A stretch of DNA of 64,000 bases from Perca fluviatilis (GCF_010015445.1 NC_053127.1:7875276-7939275); one strand, 5' to 3'; counted from the first letter of the stretch, positions 1 to 13,336 are shown. Notes: generated by a model from the sequence alone, not told the origin. Made by a program: numbers and translations.

Positions 1-327
1 AAATCACTTTAACAAACAAGGAACATGCCTTGATATTTTGGTGCATAGCGGTCACAATAAACATACTAAGAGGGAAGAAAGATAAACACGTACGGCAAAA
101 ATCAAGAATCACGAATCACGGAACATACATTTTAGATTTTACATTACAAATATGTAAAACATATCTGTTTTTTAAATAAAAAGAGCTGCACAGTGTTTTA
201 AAACAAAGAAGATGGAACGTGCAAAATATTTTACTAAAGATTGTACAAATGTTCGCAGTATGAAGAATATGCGCAATGTGCAACTGATTAACTTACATGA
301 AGATAATAATCAAGTAATTGAACCTAC

Positions 328-490
328 CCGTCCCGTCTGGTGTGGCCCTGACGAAGGTGGGCAGCATCTTGACGGCCGCCCTGTGGTGAGTGGTTTTCCC
401 CAAACCTAGAACCATATCCTTGTTCAGCCGGGCAGACACCTCCAGCAGCTTCGCCTGAGACAGCTGGAATGGCTCCAGGTACGGCTGCAC
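328..490 (-). CDS. hk3-like: hexokinase copy A, coding exon 3 (gene runs off left edge)
   Basis: This 163-nt exon encodes the first part of a hexokinase small domain: a helix with PFQLSQAKL, then [14 protein letters not shown]. The acceptor is ctgcag before GTGCAG and the donor is GTAGGT. Length, phases (in 0, out 1) and borders match exon 3 of copy B, and there is no stop or frameshift. With exon 2 it is about 74% identical to copy B by eye (55 of 74 residues). Differences cluster in the segment GLGKTTHHR, where copy B has GLERDPPYD. The remaining exons must lie left of the window, so whether copy A is a working gene cannot be judged. Confidence 0.9.
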
Positions 491-2159
491 CTGCAGACAG
501 ACAAAAAATATCATGGACAAAATGGACTTTTCTGACATAAATGCAAGGGGCATAGGTTTAGTTACAACATTTGGGGGGCACATTATATCAGAGGGGTCTG
601 GGGGTCCTCCCTCATAAAATCTTGATTGTCAAACACTTCTTTTCATGCGTCATGGTACTTTTTCATGCATACATTTATGGTGCAAATGTCTTTATTTATG
701 TAAAGGAAATTATTATTCTCCTCCACTGTTCAAAACTTTCTCCATATTCAAAACATCACACGTGTTTTTGGATTTTTTTTTTTTTTTTTTTTTAAGAATC
801 ATGTACATCTCAACAACAAATCTGTTAGAGAATGAGACCTTGTTAAAGCCAAAAGCTCCAACGTTGAAATCTACATACATTACCCATCAAAAGTTTGGGG
901 TCACTTATAAATGTCCATTCCACTCCATTACAGACAGAATACCAGCTGAGATCAGTTGCATTGTTTTTTTAACCAGGGCAGCAGTTTTCAGATTACATTA
1001 TGTTCTTACATAATTGCAAAAGGGTTCTCCAATGTGTTCTCAGTTAGCCTTTTAAAATGATATCAGATCAGTAAACAGAATGGGCCTTTGGAACGTTGGA
1101 TGAATGGTTGCTGATAAGGGGCAATGTAGATATTGCATTAAAGATCAGCCACTTCTTTCTACAACAGTCGGGAACCATTTTGCAATTATGTAAGCACATA
1201 ATAGCCGCTTTCCGACAGGAGGGATTTTTGCAGTTCCTAGAACATAACGTTCCTAGAACCCTTTTTTTGTTCCGACTGGACCAATTTGGGGATTATTAAG
1301 TTCCTCTGGCCGCAGTTCCTGTAACTCTTTCAGCTCCTACTTCAGGGCACGGTCTTTTCCCTTTTCCCTTTCCCCGCATGTGGTGGTTAGATGGCTGTGA
1401 ATATAATAACAAAAGGTCAGTTCCTATGGCCACTTGGCCAGTGTGAATGCAAATGGTAAACTGGTTTTGGGGGAGAGTAGTTAGTAGATCTGTTTAGAAG
1501 TGGACTGTTACTACAACTACGTTCCAATGTAGCACAAGTAGACCCCCTGAACGGCTATTTTTACCTCTTTTGAGGAGTGGGTTGTCTGTAATATTTTTTT
1601 GAGGCTACCTCTTCTAAGTATTGGGGGGGTGAGGGGGGTGGGGGGGGACATATCCCCTGCATCACCCCCAAAATCTATGCCCCTGCATTAATGGGTTGAT
1701 TACACACAGGTTGGATGTACATCAGTAACCAGTTTATGTTATAATTACCTTTGCTGTTTTTTCTACTATTTGTCTTTTGTCCACCAGATATGTTTTCGGT
1801 TTAGTATCAAGAGAGTTTCAGTTCAGAGCAGCATTATTATTTGTCAAGTGTCCAAGCTTTCCTTCATTTGTCGTTTTTTTGTTTTTTGTGTTTGTTTACA
1901 TTCTTATATTTAATATTTTTCTTTAAATAACACACTGTACATACAATATATACTATGCTATATATATATTAATATTGTAATTTTTTTGTTGCAGATTGTC
2001 CAAATAAAGTAAACATGGCTCGATCCTGGAGAGAAAGACATATTAAGAACTAATAAACTCTGTATAAATAGCACTTTTGAAACGATGTAAAGTGCTACAG
2101 CTAGTTGAACCAGGATTAAAACATTTCAGGACTGAAATGGCAAATAAAAGGGTAAATTA
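491..2159. other. intron 2 of hexokinase copy A, proximal part
   Basis: This is intron sequence. Bases ~491-800 match 45918-46260 of copy B, including a poly-T run (~773-793 here). The stretch ~1195-1450 (cgctttccgac, repeated gttcctagaac) looks like a degraded dispersed repeat. No exon was seen. In copy A this intron is about 7.3 kb; in copy B the same intron is 1.1 kb, the difference being mostly inserted repeats. Confidence 0.6.
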
Positions 2160-2545
2160 TAGGGGTGGGGGAAAAAATCGATACAGCATAGTATCGCGAT
2201 ATTTTTCGTGGCAATACTGTATCGATACACAGACGCCAAGTATCGATCTTTTATGATATATGTGTTGGTCAGACTGTCTGCTGACAATCCCCATTTTGCA
2301 GCAATACAATTGAAGTGAGATGAACAAACAGAGAAATTTATCTTTTTAGATAAAACAAATGTTGACAAAATTGTCCTTTGGGGACATCATTTGAAACTGG
2401 GAAAAATTTGAAGTTGGAAAAAAGGTAATAAATTGCAATATATCGCAGAATATTGCAATATGTTTAAAATCGCAATAATATTGTATCGTGACATAAGTAT
2501 CATGATGATATTGTATCGTGAGGCCTCTGGTGATTCCCACCCCTA
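2160..2545. mobile_element. non-autonomous hAT-type element
   Basis: It starts TAGGGGTGGG and ends CCCACCCCTA. An exact 8-bp target duplication, gtaaatta, lies on both sides (2152-2159 and 2546-2553), the hallmark of hAT insertion. The interior is AT-rich with 'atcgata/tatcgcgat' motifs and has no transposase. Confidence 0.85.
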
Positions 2546-2553
2546 GTAAATTA

Positions 2554-5177
2554 CATGTTTTTCCTGCATAGAGGGATTTTTGGCGCACCCTAAAGAGGTT
2601 TTAGCCAGCCCCAAAGGAAAATCCCCAGCACCAAAATGATAAGAATTGAGAATAAAAATAGTGATTCAAATCCTCCCTGAATGTGTTTAAGAGCAACTGA
2701 CCAAACAAGCGTTGAACAAGCAGAACATAAACTTGAAGTTGAGCGCTGATGAGTCAGGCTGTGCCAGACTCTCCTGTGGATTTATTTAAATATTATTCTT
2801 TTTTTAAGCAGTTTTGTTAATTGGGGTTTTACTTATTCAAGCACAAAATACGTGTTGTTTAATTTGTAAGAAATAACAGGAAAATGCATTGATTTCTGTC
2901 AGATAAGGTAACAGAGACCTGTTACTCATTGGCTGTACGCGGACTGATCGTGCTTCCTGCTGTGCGTCATCCCCTCCCCCAAAGACCCATTCTGAGCCAG
3001 GAAAAACCCTAAATTAAAAATAATACAAAAAGAAGTAGTGAATGAGACAAAACTGATTTGACATCATTCATCCACAAGATGGCAGCGTTTCCTCAAAAAC
3101 CTCCAGCATCACCTGCAGACAGCCGCTGCTGCGCTGACAAACCTGTGAAACCGGTTTAAAGTAGAATAAAAAGGTGCTGGGGGTTTGTTGAAGTCTGCTT
3201 CTTTCCTGTGTGTAACCTTTATCTTCCATTGTTGGAGTCAGGGCTAGGGTTGGATTAAGGTGTCATTATTAACATTATCAATATTATTAAGTTATGCTGC
3301 ACTTCAGAGCTCCATGGTATACAGTGTCCAGAGTGCATGTATCTTTGAGACGAAGCACGCATGCATAAAACATCACCATGGTGTGTGTACAGACATAAAA
3401 GTGGCCGCAACCAGCCTCTTTCGAGATTCGAACGAAAGGCAGGATTTTAAGTTTTAATATTTTTGCTAGCTGCTAAATATGATGTGTGAAATATTGCCTG
3501 GTTGACAGATTGTTCGTCGGTCTGGAAATCAGACAAAATTTAAGGAGTTTGATTCACAAATCCTACAAATGATGTGTCCCTCTTTTGATATTTTAGAAAT
3601 GTTATACCCTGTATAGTTTTAAGTTCACCTGGTTGTCTGTTGAAGGTGGCAACCGCTCAAAACATATATGACCTGGAGTTACATTCAATGTATGCATAAG
3701 CCAGTGTAAGGTTTAGGTGCGGCACCCAAGGCATGTTGGGCAGCACCTAAACCAAATTAATGTCACTAAAAGACTTTTCTCAGATCTGATGACATGTAGA
3801 TGGACTTCTTTAGCAAGTTTTCTCTTTAAGCTTTTTGAGTGTTATTTATTTATTATGAGCTCTGGCTTTTCCAACATTTTAGACACACAGGGTGATAATA
3901 ACGGTCCAAAATGATGTGAAAAAGAGACGCAAAACTACCACAAAGACCCAAAACAACCTAACACAAAACAAAAATGACCAAAAAGAGACACACTGGACAA
4001 AATATGCCAAATCCCACAAACAGACTCAAAAATAAAAAAAAAAAAAAACAACCTTCCAAAAAAAAAAAAAAAAAACTCCAAAAAAAAAAAAAAAAAAAAG
4101 ACAAAAAGACATGTTTGTGTTTGGTCGCTCCTACATTTCTGTTAAATTAAGTGTTTCAGAGGAATGTTCTGCAGGAAGAGGCCTGGCTGATACTGCATGT
4201 TACGATACTCTGGAGTGCCAGCAACAATTCACATTCATCTTCCTGTTTTTTTCCACTTCCTTCAAAGTCAGAGCAACACCGTTTTTACACACAGTAACAT
4301 ACCAAACTGCATTCATATTTCTACATAAAAACAGTGCTCTGCAGCATGGCGTACAGGTGTGATCGCACCTAAATAGCACCTTACTTTATTATAAAGTATA
4401 TCTGTAAAGTTTTATTGTTATTATTTTTTTTTACTGTTAATACCAATAGTGAGTGAAACCTGTGTCCAGGACCAGGATCAGGTCTGAAGCCTGTCTCTGC
4501 CGACACTAACAAAATGTGTGGATACAAACATACACCTTTCCTCTCTTATTCTCTCTCATGAGTTACAGCCAGGGGCGAGTTTTCTCAGGCTTTTTTTTTT
4601 TTTAACACTTTCTCTCTGCAGCAGTAAACTCTTTCTTCACCTCCTTTTCTCATATACTTATCTCTCCTCCCTGTTTCATGTCCTTACATGCTTGCTTTTA
4701 CGCCATCGAAGGCGTGACTGACTTCATTCCTCCATCATGACTCTGAGAGGATCCCAACCTGTTTGGTCTCAGGCCACCCCCCCACAGCCCTGTCAGATGA
4801 ACTGACGTACCCCTTCATCTATTCCCAAATCATGGTCCAAATGTATAACACTGTTCATTATATGAAAGTGGATACTGTTATTTTTTATCATACAACTGAA
4901 CTGTGAATATTAAGGTTGGTTTGGTCAGCAATCGTACTGCTTGGACTGAAGGCAAATGTTTCAATCATTTCCAATACTTTAAGTTAATCCTTTGAATTGT
5001 TTAGTCATTACTTTTAGCTTTTTTTTTATTTCTACTAGTTTTCGCACTCTTGCTAAATTACAACAAAATTACAACAATGTAGTGTTCAGGTGTTACAGTT
5101 GACTCAATGTTAATATGTGGATATATTATGAGCTACTCTACAATCTTATGTTTCCCATGGCAACTACAGAAGTACCC
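2554..5177. other. intron 2 of copy A, no exon recognised
   Basis: This is AT-rich intron. It contains A-rich runs at ~4035-4100 and low-complexity repeats of 'caaaa'. I see no splice-flanked reading frame resembling any hexokinase exon. Confidence 0.5.
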
Positions 5178-5185
5178 CCTGGGGT

Positions 5186-5547
5186 TAGGGCTGGGCGATA
5201 TGGAGAAAATCAGATATCACGATATTCTTGACCAAATACCTCGATATCGATATTGCGGCAATATTCTAGGGGTTGACAATTGGTGCTTTAACAAAACATC
5301 TTCACACTTAGATTTTAGATAAATAATCATCAGTAATGTGGACATAATGTCTAAGTGGGGAAAAGGCAAATAATAGAACAGCTAGAACAGTCTGGTAAGT
5401 TCAGAAAAGACATCACTTTACTGTAATGCAGCCTTTAAAACCAGGAAAAGACACCACTTATGTCATATCACAATATTACAATATCTAAGACGATATCTAG
5501 TCTCATATCACGATAGCGATATAATATTGATATATTGCCCAGCCCTA
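5186..5547. mobile_element. non-autonomous hAT-type element
   Basis: Termini are TAGGGCTGGGCGATAT and ATATTGCCCAGCCCTA. The exact 8-bp target duplication cctggggt sits at 5178-5185 and 5548-5555. The interior is non-coding. The same family recurs at 26921-27280. Confidence 0.9.
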
Positions 5548-5949
5548 CCTGGGGTACAACTACCCCTGGTTGGGAATCACTGCTGTATTTTCACCTTGCA
5601 CGGCAGATGGATTCTCGCGATATCGTTTTAACAATAAATCAGCGGTGAAAGAAGCACACAAATATTTGACTTAAAGCTAGCGTCCGGACTTTTTACATAT
5701 ATTTGAATGTCTGTTACATTCAAGCCTTTGACAAGGAAGTTCACACATTGCTGATTGAGCCGATCACCGCCCCCCCGGAAAAGGTCGCTGTATTTCCCAG
5801 CATTCTGGAGTTGTGGTGTCTGAGGCGACTTTCCCGTGCTGGCGCACCAGAATGATGCCGACACAGTTCATTTGCCCTCAGAACGAGTAGTTTACTAACA
5901 ACAACGTCATTACATGAGCAGCACACAAAGTGCCAAGTGTCAACCCTCC

Positions 5950-6640
5950 TTTATCAGAATAAGAATCAGAATCAGCTTTATTGGCCAGGTTTGCGTAAAC
6001 AAACAAGGAATTTGACTCCGGTTAATCTTTGCTCTCAAAGTACAACACTCACTTAAAGTGATGGTTCGGAGTAATTTCACACTAGGGTCCTTTGCACCAT
6101 GACTTCGAGCCAAACACCCCCCCAGAAGCTTTTTTCACCTGGGTCGAACATTGGGCGAGTTAGCGTTATCAGCTGAATAGCTTAGCGCAGGTGCTAATGG
6201 ATCCAAGAGTGTATCTTACATTACCCCTCTAATAATGCCCGAAATCAGCTGGTTTTATGAGTACATAACCTATTTGTACTAGTGTAGAAGTTTGGTATCA
6301 TTTCGGGCATTCCGAACCATCACTTTAACATATAAAGAATAAAAACAGAAAAGACAGTAAGAAATGTAAAAAAATACTGTTAACTATGCAGTATAACAGT
6401 ACAATAGAATTTACAAAAAAAATACAATAACAATTGAAGGGAGGGAAGAAATAGTGCAATGTCAGTGTAGTCTGAGATTTAAGATTTAAATATAAATATA
6501 GTGCAAGGCAGTTCAGTGCAATGGTAATATATTAATAACAATATTGTAATTGTAAGATTGAAATATACATGAGGTAGATGAGCAGAACAGTGCTGATTGA
6601 CTTTGTTCAGTGTGAGGGTGGGGGCTATTTCTGAGCGTTC
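5950..6640. repeat. LINE/SINE 3' tail-type repeat with nested MITE
   Basis: The motif agaatcagctttattggcc followed by caaggaatttgac is a very common fish retroposon tail (read here in antisense). The element continues after the nested insertion at 6057-6324, with A-rich sequence and 'gtgcaatg' repeats. It has no coding capacity. Confidence 0.6.
6057..6324. mobile_element. piggyBac-like MITE (TTAA target)
   Basis: The inverted termini AGTGATGGTTCGGA and TCCGAACCATCACT are both flanked by TTAA (6053-6056 and 6325-6328). A TTAA target with short terminal repeats suggests piggyBac mobilisation. No transposase is present. Confidence 0.7.
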
Positions 6641-7332
6641 ATCAGAGTTCACTCACTTACAGTTCTTATTCTGGCATATACTGTATATCATAATCTAGTA
6701 GTTGTTATAGTTACATTTTGTATTAGTAGCCTGAATCTGAAAAGTAACTTAAACTGTCAGATTAACGTATCAAAGTAAGAAGTCCAATATTTCCCTGTAA
6801 AATGTAGTGGCTTGTTAAGTATCTTAAAATAAAAGAACTCAAGTGAAGTACATAGTACTTGAGAAATGCAGTAACACGGCTGACTAAGTCTAAAATATGC
6901 AAGTGTTGGGTGGGACTTCTGATGCACTTGATCTTAAAGCAGAACTGGATTATGCTATTGTAATATTGTCACGTTATTAGTGTTCATCTGTCACTGAATG
7001 ATCCTGTGACTGACGCTCCTTATTGATGAGTTAGACTAATATAAACTCTGCCATTTCCTAATCTGAGAATCCTCGCAGCAACAGCACTGATTTCCCAAAA
7101 CAGTTTTTTCTCACTTTGAGTAACAAGACTTCAATCACAGGGACGGAAAGTAATGAATGATACTAAAATAAAGGTTTTACACAATCAAACTGACAGCCAG
7201 CTTTTAACGTGAATGAAGAAACACTGCTGAAAGTTGTACTTTTTGTTTTTACTAAATTTGCGTGAAATAATGTCTCCAAGTGTGGTTGTGTATAAAGATG
7301 ATATACTGCCTGTCAATAGTTGTTGTGTCTGT

Positions 7333-7500
7333 ATTAGTGCTGGCAAACTATTAAAATATTTAATCGCGATTAATCGCATTAATGTCATAGTTAACTCGCA
7401 ATTAATCTATATCTATCTATACATTTTTATCTATTCTAAATGTCCCTTGATTTCTTTTTGTCCCATTATTTTTTCTCATTTTAATAAAAAAAAAAAAAAA
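7333..7500. mobile_element. truncated hAT-type element end
   Basis: It begins TTAGTGCTGGCAAAC and has the 'taatcgcgattaatcgcattaatgtcatagttaactcgcaattaat' theme. That theme matches, inverted, the right end of the intact element at 37908-38655. The second terminus is missing and the copy ends in an A-run. Confidence 0.6.
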
Positions 7501-7823
7501 GCCTGAATATGTTTTTGGGGTTTTTGTAAAAGTACTTTGAGTCTTTTTTGGAGCATTTTTCCCAATTTAAAAACTCACATATCATATCAGACATCTTTTT
7601 AAACTGCTGTTCAATTATAGTTGCAAAATTTGTGATTTTGATTGATTTTCTTTCAGAATTAACAGTCAGTCTTCAGCATTTGTGGATAAAATGGGGCCTT
7701 TTTTACAGTGAGTTTCATACTGTGCGGGGAATACAGACTGGCTCATCTACACTGGTGGTTGGCAGAATTTAAACAAACAACAACAACAACAACAACAGCA
7801 GCAGCTCCATAGGTGACACGTAC

Positions 7824-7940
7824 CTTACGGAGCGTGTCTGGAGGGATGCCATCCAGGTGCAGGGCTGGGGTATCACCGTTCATTTTGGCCTTCTTGGAAA
7901 TCTGTGTGCTGTTCCTGGTGTTTGCCTCTGTGCTGCTTAT
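7824..7940 (-). CDS. hk3-like: hexokinase copy A, exon 2 with start codon
   Basis: The exon is 117 nt; the coding part is 7824-7883. The acceptor is ctgtccag before ATAAGC and the donor is cgtaag followed by GTACGT. The ATG at 7883 gives [20 protein letters not shown], then joins exon 3 in phase 0. The 57 nt before the ATG are open in frame but contain no other ATG, so this start is preferred. Copy B has the same exon with [12 protein letters not shown]. The N-terminus lacks the hydrophobic leader that tethers HK1 and HK2 to mitochondria. Confidence 0.9.
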
Positions 7941-10900
7941 CTGGACAGAAGATATTAAAGAGTCAGTTCACCCAAACTACAAAAAAACATTGTCTAATTC
8001 CATAAAGCCATGCAGATAGTCTCAGATCTCCACTACTGAGGCTTCTGCCACCAACCAAACATGCTCCTAATGAGGATACCATGCTGATGTTAAGCAAGTA
8101 TAATGTTTTTTCGTGTTAACATTTACTAATTCGTACTTATCACAATGTACATTCCAGGCTGATGGGAATTAGTTTTTGCACGCAATTTGTCATAAACTGA
8201 AGGACAAATAAAGATTTTGACCTGATGGTGGCGCTAGAGGAAAAGTCAGGGAATCAACAAAGTCAATGAGATTCTTCATCTGGCGACCATGGATGTACGA
8301 AATATCATGGCAATCAAACTAATCGTTGAGTTATTTCAGTCTGGATCAAAGTGGTTGACCTACAGACCAACCGGTGTTGCATACTGCTAGCTTAGCTAAA
8401 AAAACTCAACACGATACATGTAAAGACACAGAGTCCCTGTTACGCCTGCTAATACAATGCAATTGTACCAAAAGTAAAATTCTTAAAACTGTCCACGGAA
8501 ATGTCTCAAACACGCCTTCTGTCCTTCTTTATGCGCAAACAGCCATATCTTGGAAAAAACATGGCAAAGTTGAGTCGAGTACACAGTACTGCTTAGCTTG
8601 TAGCTTGTGTGGTTAGCTGCTAACGTTGAGCAAATAATAAATAGCTATATGGAACATGGTGTTGTTTTCGGTTTATGTGTAAGATAAACTGTTACCCACT
8701 TCTGTGCGTAACTGCTGGCAAAAGTTGTCATTTTAATAAATATACTTTGTTAGCATTCAACAGTTAGCTAACAGTCAACAGTCAAACCTCATGGGAGGTG
8801 TAACTTAGCTGCTAAATGCTAGCAAACTGACCTGAGAGAAAGCAGGAACTGGGATTCAATGAAAGAAATAGCTAAATAGCCTGCTAATTAAGAGGCATTC
8901 AGAAGGTTAATAGTAGCTAACTAGGGTAGACAGGTGTAAGCTAGCATGGCTAATTTGAACTTTGAAGCTAGCTAGGCTCATTTTCTACCTTTGATTTTGA
9001 TTTCACCTTAAATTTCAAACTAAAGGTCTATCTTTTGGGAGCACACACATATCATAGAAAGATACAAAAATAACCACCGAATATTCTTAAAAAAAAAATA
9101 GAAAATAAGTTTTAAAGATGGATTATATTACAACGATACTGATAAACTTACAGGTTCCACTGACTTTCTTCCTTATAATGTCCTGGCAATCTAACACACA
9201 CACTACAAGTAGGCTAACAATAGGCTACTTTCAATAAACCTATAAAACTGTATAACGTTTTACAGTAATAAAGAGGTCAAGTCCTGAGAAAGTACAGTCT
9301 GTTGGCATGTTTTATAGATGCTTTCACTCAGTAATTGTGGTCTAAAATGATGCTCAAATATTTGTTATGCCACGCCAGCTGTGTGTTATCACCTTTAATC
9401 AATATTGGCTTTGGAGCCAGAAGCCGTCCGATTTCTTCAGCTTTTCAGGTGTTGTAAATAAAGCCTCTATTCTTTGTCATTGTCCTAACAAGCATCATGT
9501 CAACTGTATTTCTATTAGCCTAGCAGATAGCCATGTTGATTGGTTTGGTTCAGACTGAAATACCTCAAGAAATATTGGATGGATTGCCATGAAATTTGGT
9601 CCAGTGGTTCATGGTTCCTAGAGGATGAATCCTAGTAACTTTGGTGATATTCTCACTTTTCCTCTAGCGCCACCAGCAGGTCAAACTTTAAACTATTGAG
9701 TGAAACATCTCAGCGTACAGTAGCCTAAATAGATTGCCATGTAATTTGGTACAAACATTCATGGTTTCAAGACAATGTATCCTACTGACTTTGGTGATCA
9801 GTTTACTTTACCTCTACCTTTTGTTTGGTTCAAAATAAAATATCTCGACAACTACTAGATGGATTGCCATTCAAATTTGGTTCAGGTATTCATGGTCTCC
9901 CCAATTTCTGATCGCATTCCTGCTGGAACATGTCCGATTGTGTAGGCTTAACAGGTTTTATTGGGGATTTTTCATGGTAGACAGTGCTGCTACACAGTGT
10001 TATAGTCAGGCCCTGGCTGCAATGATGGACAGTAGGCTACAGAGACGGCCAGAGCATGCGGAGATACGGAAACTCTGACCAATCAGAGCAGATTGGATTT
10101 TTTTTTCGAGTGGTGGGGCTTTAAGAGAGCGGAGCGTTGCATGCAGAGGGTGAATACAACTGCAGAGCAATCAAGTGTTTTTTTTTAAACATTAAAGTAT
10201 GTAAACATGTTCTAGTAAAAATACAATTATGAACCTAAAACTGAACAGGAAAGGTCCCCTTTAAATGATGTGAGCGCATGGTTATATGGAAGGTGACTCA
10301 GATGACCATTTTAAAGGCCGTTTTACGCTTCTGTGTCAAATCGACGGCGTACCCCCGCAGACCCCGTAGCCTGACGTGCACCTCTCCAAAACTACACGTC
10401 GCAGCGTCACACACTCCCCACACACTATAAACATCAGGCTATTTACGTAGGCTACGGCGAAAGCTCTGCGTGGAGCACCCGCAGAACCATAAAACGACCT
10501 TAACTCTGAGCTTTACCCATCTGGATTTTGGCAATTCAACAGTAAGAGGCCGCTCCGTCTTTTCAAGAATGAGTCAAAGCGACACTAAAAGTTACACCCT
10601 TGAGATTCGAAACCACCTGAATATATTTCTTTGTATTTGTAAATGTTAGTCTTGTTTTTAGATGCATGGGAATTCAGTTTGAAATGTGGATTGTTTCATG
10701 AGTCAGCTGAGATGGTGTAATCACCTGCAATCATATTTCTTAATCAATTCCTAATCAGAGGTTGCACCAGTATTATTGAGGTAATTGTCAATGGAAGATT
10801 TAAGAGTTTAAACCAATGCAAACTAATTATTATCTTGGAGTGCAATAACAGTAACTATTGCAAAAAAGTTATGAACGTTTTTTTTGTCAAGATCATGTGG

Positions 10901-11655
10901 CTTTACTCTTGGCTACTAAGTCATCAAACAGGAAGGTCAAGTGACAGACAAAAGGGGAATTAGTCCTTTTCCACTGTCACCTGCTCTTCATCGTCAGACC
11001 TGTCCAAACACACTGTCATAAATCTAACAAATGCAAACCAAAGTAAACTTTACACATAAGTAAATCCAACCAGTGTGCCGACATACTTCAGCTGCTGTCT
11101 AATCTTTTCTTTCACATTTCAATCAGTTGAAATGTCAACTTTAAAATAAATTAGGATTATCAAATGTAAAGTGTATCCCAAATCTAATCTGTAACCTGAA
11201 AACTTTTCACTGTGCACCTACAGGAGCAAAAATGTGACCCACTTTAAAAAAAAAAAACATTTCCGGTTTCGCCAGGAAGCACATCAGACCAGTTGGTTCA
11301 TGAGCTGATAAAAAAAATAAGCCAATATTACTGCAAAAGTCACAACCATACAGGAGAAAATATATCTTACGGTTTCAAATCTGGGGTTCAGTGGCCCTCT
11401 GGTGGTCCTTTACAACGAAAGCAGAGGGTCTCAGGGTGAAATGGAGTAGATATGCTGTTCCAAATTTCTAGAAAAAGGAACAGGATAAAAACTTGTAAGT
11501 TTTCTTTAATATTAAAAAAAGTTTTGTGGTTTTATGAGCCTTGGCTTTTATTTTCATTAAAAAAGTTGGGAAACGCACCTGATCAACAACTTATTCTTAT
11601 CTAAACAGCGCATCCAACCTGTAACGCACAAAGTAGATAAAGCCAAGTAACTCAC
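7941..11655. other. intron 1 of copy A; dispersed repeats
   Basis: This intron is colinear with 47162-50949 of copy B apart from insertions. It carries several copies of a fish dispersed repeat (theme 'ccaaagtcaataagattcttcatctggggaccatggatg') at ~8220-8370, ~9560-9720 and ~9735-9905. A MITE-like block with ends ggccgttttac and gtaaaacgacctt-like sequence lies at ~10311-10503. No coding exon was recognised. Confidence 0.6.
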
Positions 11656-11742
11656 CGTTGTTCTGCGCTGCTCAGACTGACATGAGTCCACCGCCTTTAT
11701 GAATGAGAAAAGAGTGAGACGTCAGTTTGCGTTTACACACAC
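11656..11742 (-). other. hk3-like: non-coding first exon of hexokinase copy A (5' UTR)
   Basis: A good donor, ACG|GTGAGT, follows the sequence ctgagcagcgcagaacaacg. The same exon and donor are conserved in copy B at 50950. It has no start codon in the frame used by exon 2; the ATG that is visible is followed at once by a stop. The 5' end (transcription start) is not defined by sequence, so the outer limit is approximate. Confidence 0.6.
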
Positions 11743-12090
11743 TTCATCTGCAGCAATTATGTTGCAACGTGAAGAGGCGAGCTGTGCGTTTGTTTTCGGA
11801 GCAGACAGGCGCGGAGGATGTCGGGTGCGGCGGTCATGTTTTACACGCGGCGGTACGGACCGATTCCACGTAAAAAAAAAAAAAGACACCACCAACCACG
11901 GCCGAGCTTCGCCGAGAGGACACCGTGTCGTGGTCATGGTGAAGTGGGATACTGAAGTCCAGAGGAAGCAGAAGGAGAGCTCGTTTAGTGTGCAGCGGCA
12001 GTAGTCTTTCTGCGCGTAAAGGCGCACGATGAGCGCAGTCTGTCGGCTTCTGTTCCAGGATCAGTTCACCCCAAATTACATCCATCTTAA
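11743..12090 (-). promoter_or_regulatory. CpG-rich promoter-like segment upstream of copy A
   Basis: This is a GC- and CpG-rich island (gcgcggaggatgtcgggtgcgg and similar) directly upstream of exon 1 in an AT-rich neighbourhood. It is highly conserved in the duplicate at 54264-54670. It looks like a promoter or 5' UTR. Reading frames across it on both strands are uninterrupted only because of GC content and are not taken as coding. Confidence 0.5.
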
Positions 12091-12185
12091 ATTAGGATTC
12101 ATTGTCGCTGCTTCGAAATTCATTTAGAGCTGCGAGTTACCGAATTTCCTTTAAAAACCTAGTAAGAGAGAGTACGAGTAAATGG

Positions 12186-13336
12186 CAGTGGTGGAAGTAG
12201 CTACATTTACTCAAATAGTGTACTTAAGTACAAGGGTATTTTCTTTTTATACCACTTTATACTTTTCCACACATTTCTTATGGAAATATGTATTCTAAAG
12301 TGGGTCATTCTTCAAAATGAATACTTTAACTTCAGGTACTTTAAGTATATTTTGATGTTTAAGTGCAGAACTTGTATAGGCTACATGTAATAGAGTAGTT
12401 CTACTTTTACGTGAGTAAAAGGTCTGAGTACTTCTGCTGATTGGAACCATAAACTATAGGTACAAACACGTTTGTCATTTTAAAAGTGGTTTCAAGCACA
12501 CTGCACTAAACATACCCTTTTTATTGATTTGTCGGTTTAAACAGCCTGGAACAAACCGGTTGTGGCCGTTTTTCCAGTCAAAGGATTTCCTGTCAGGAGT
12601 GATGTCATATTAGTTTACTTCTGATACTGATACTGTTAAAGTATCTTTCATAGTAAAACGTGTAAAAATAAATGTTTTTTTCTTTCCACATCACACACAT
12701 GTTATTTTTAACAAAACAGAAACCAGCTTGTTATAAACCTAACAGTTGTATGACCCTATTCTGGATCACTTGATGAATAAAAGATTGAGTTTGACCAGTT
12801 TTTAAGCCAACATGAAGCCCTTTGAGTGCACAAATTGAAACATAAACTCATCTGCTGACGATGATGGATTTTATAGCTTTATTTCTTTTACTGTTAAGCT
12901 TCTTTTAGTTATTTTCTTTTTAAAAGGCTCCATAGCTTTTTAGGCCGAGTGTAGATAAATCTTAAATCTATAGTCAAGTTTTCATCCAAATTTAACACAA
13001 AGCGAACATTCAAAAATGTGAATGGATGCTTGTTTCCATCCACTTGCAAAAACATTGTGAAACTAAGCGTCACTGTTTTTCTGGATTTCTAAAAACCAAT
13101 CTGTCAATCAATCGATTAATGGAGAAAATAATCAGCAGATTAATCCTGCTTTTACATTAATGCATGAGTCATAATAATCTAATATAACATATACTCAGAC
13201 ATATAACAGTCATAGGATTTTTTTTACTTAAGTAACATTTTCAATGCAGGACTTCTATTTATAATGGAGTATTTTTTACTGTGTGGTATTAGACGTCTTC
13301 TTTAAGTAAAGGGTCTGAATACTTCCTCCACCACTG
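12186..13336. mobile_element. dispersed fish element with cagtggtgga ends
   Basis: It starts CAGTGGTGGAAGTA and ends TACTTCCTCCACCACTG. The interior has 'acttaagtaaa' and 'agtacttctgctg' themes typical of a very common fish DNA-element family. Parts of it are duplicated in the right arms (57000 and 59276-60570). No transposase was seen. Confidence 0.6.

Noticed and set aside
11699..12085. Overlapping ~100-codon frames on both strands (also at 54222-54607)
   Set aside because: They arise in a CpG-rich promoter-like segment, have indels between the two copies, and match no family.
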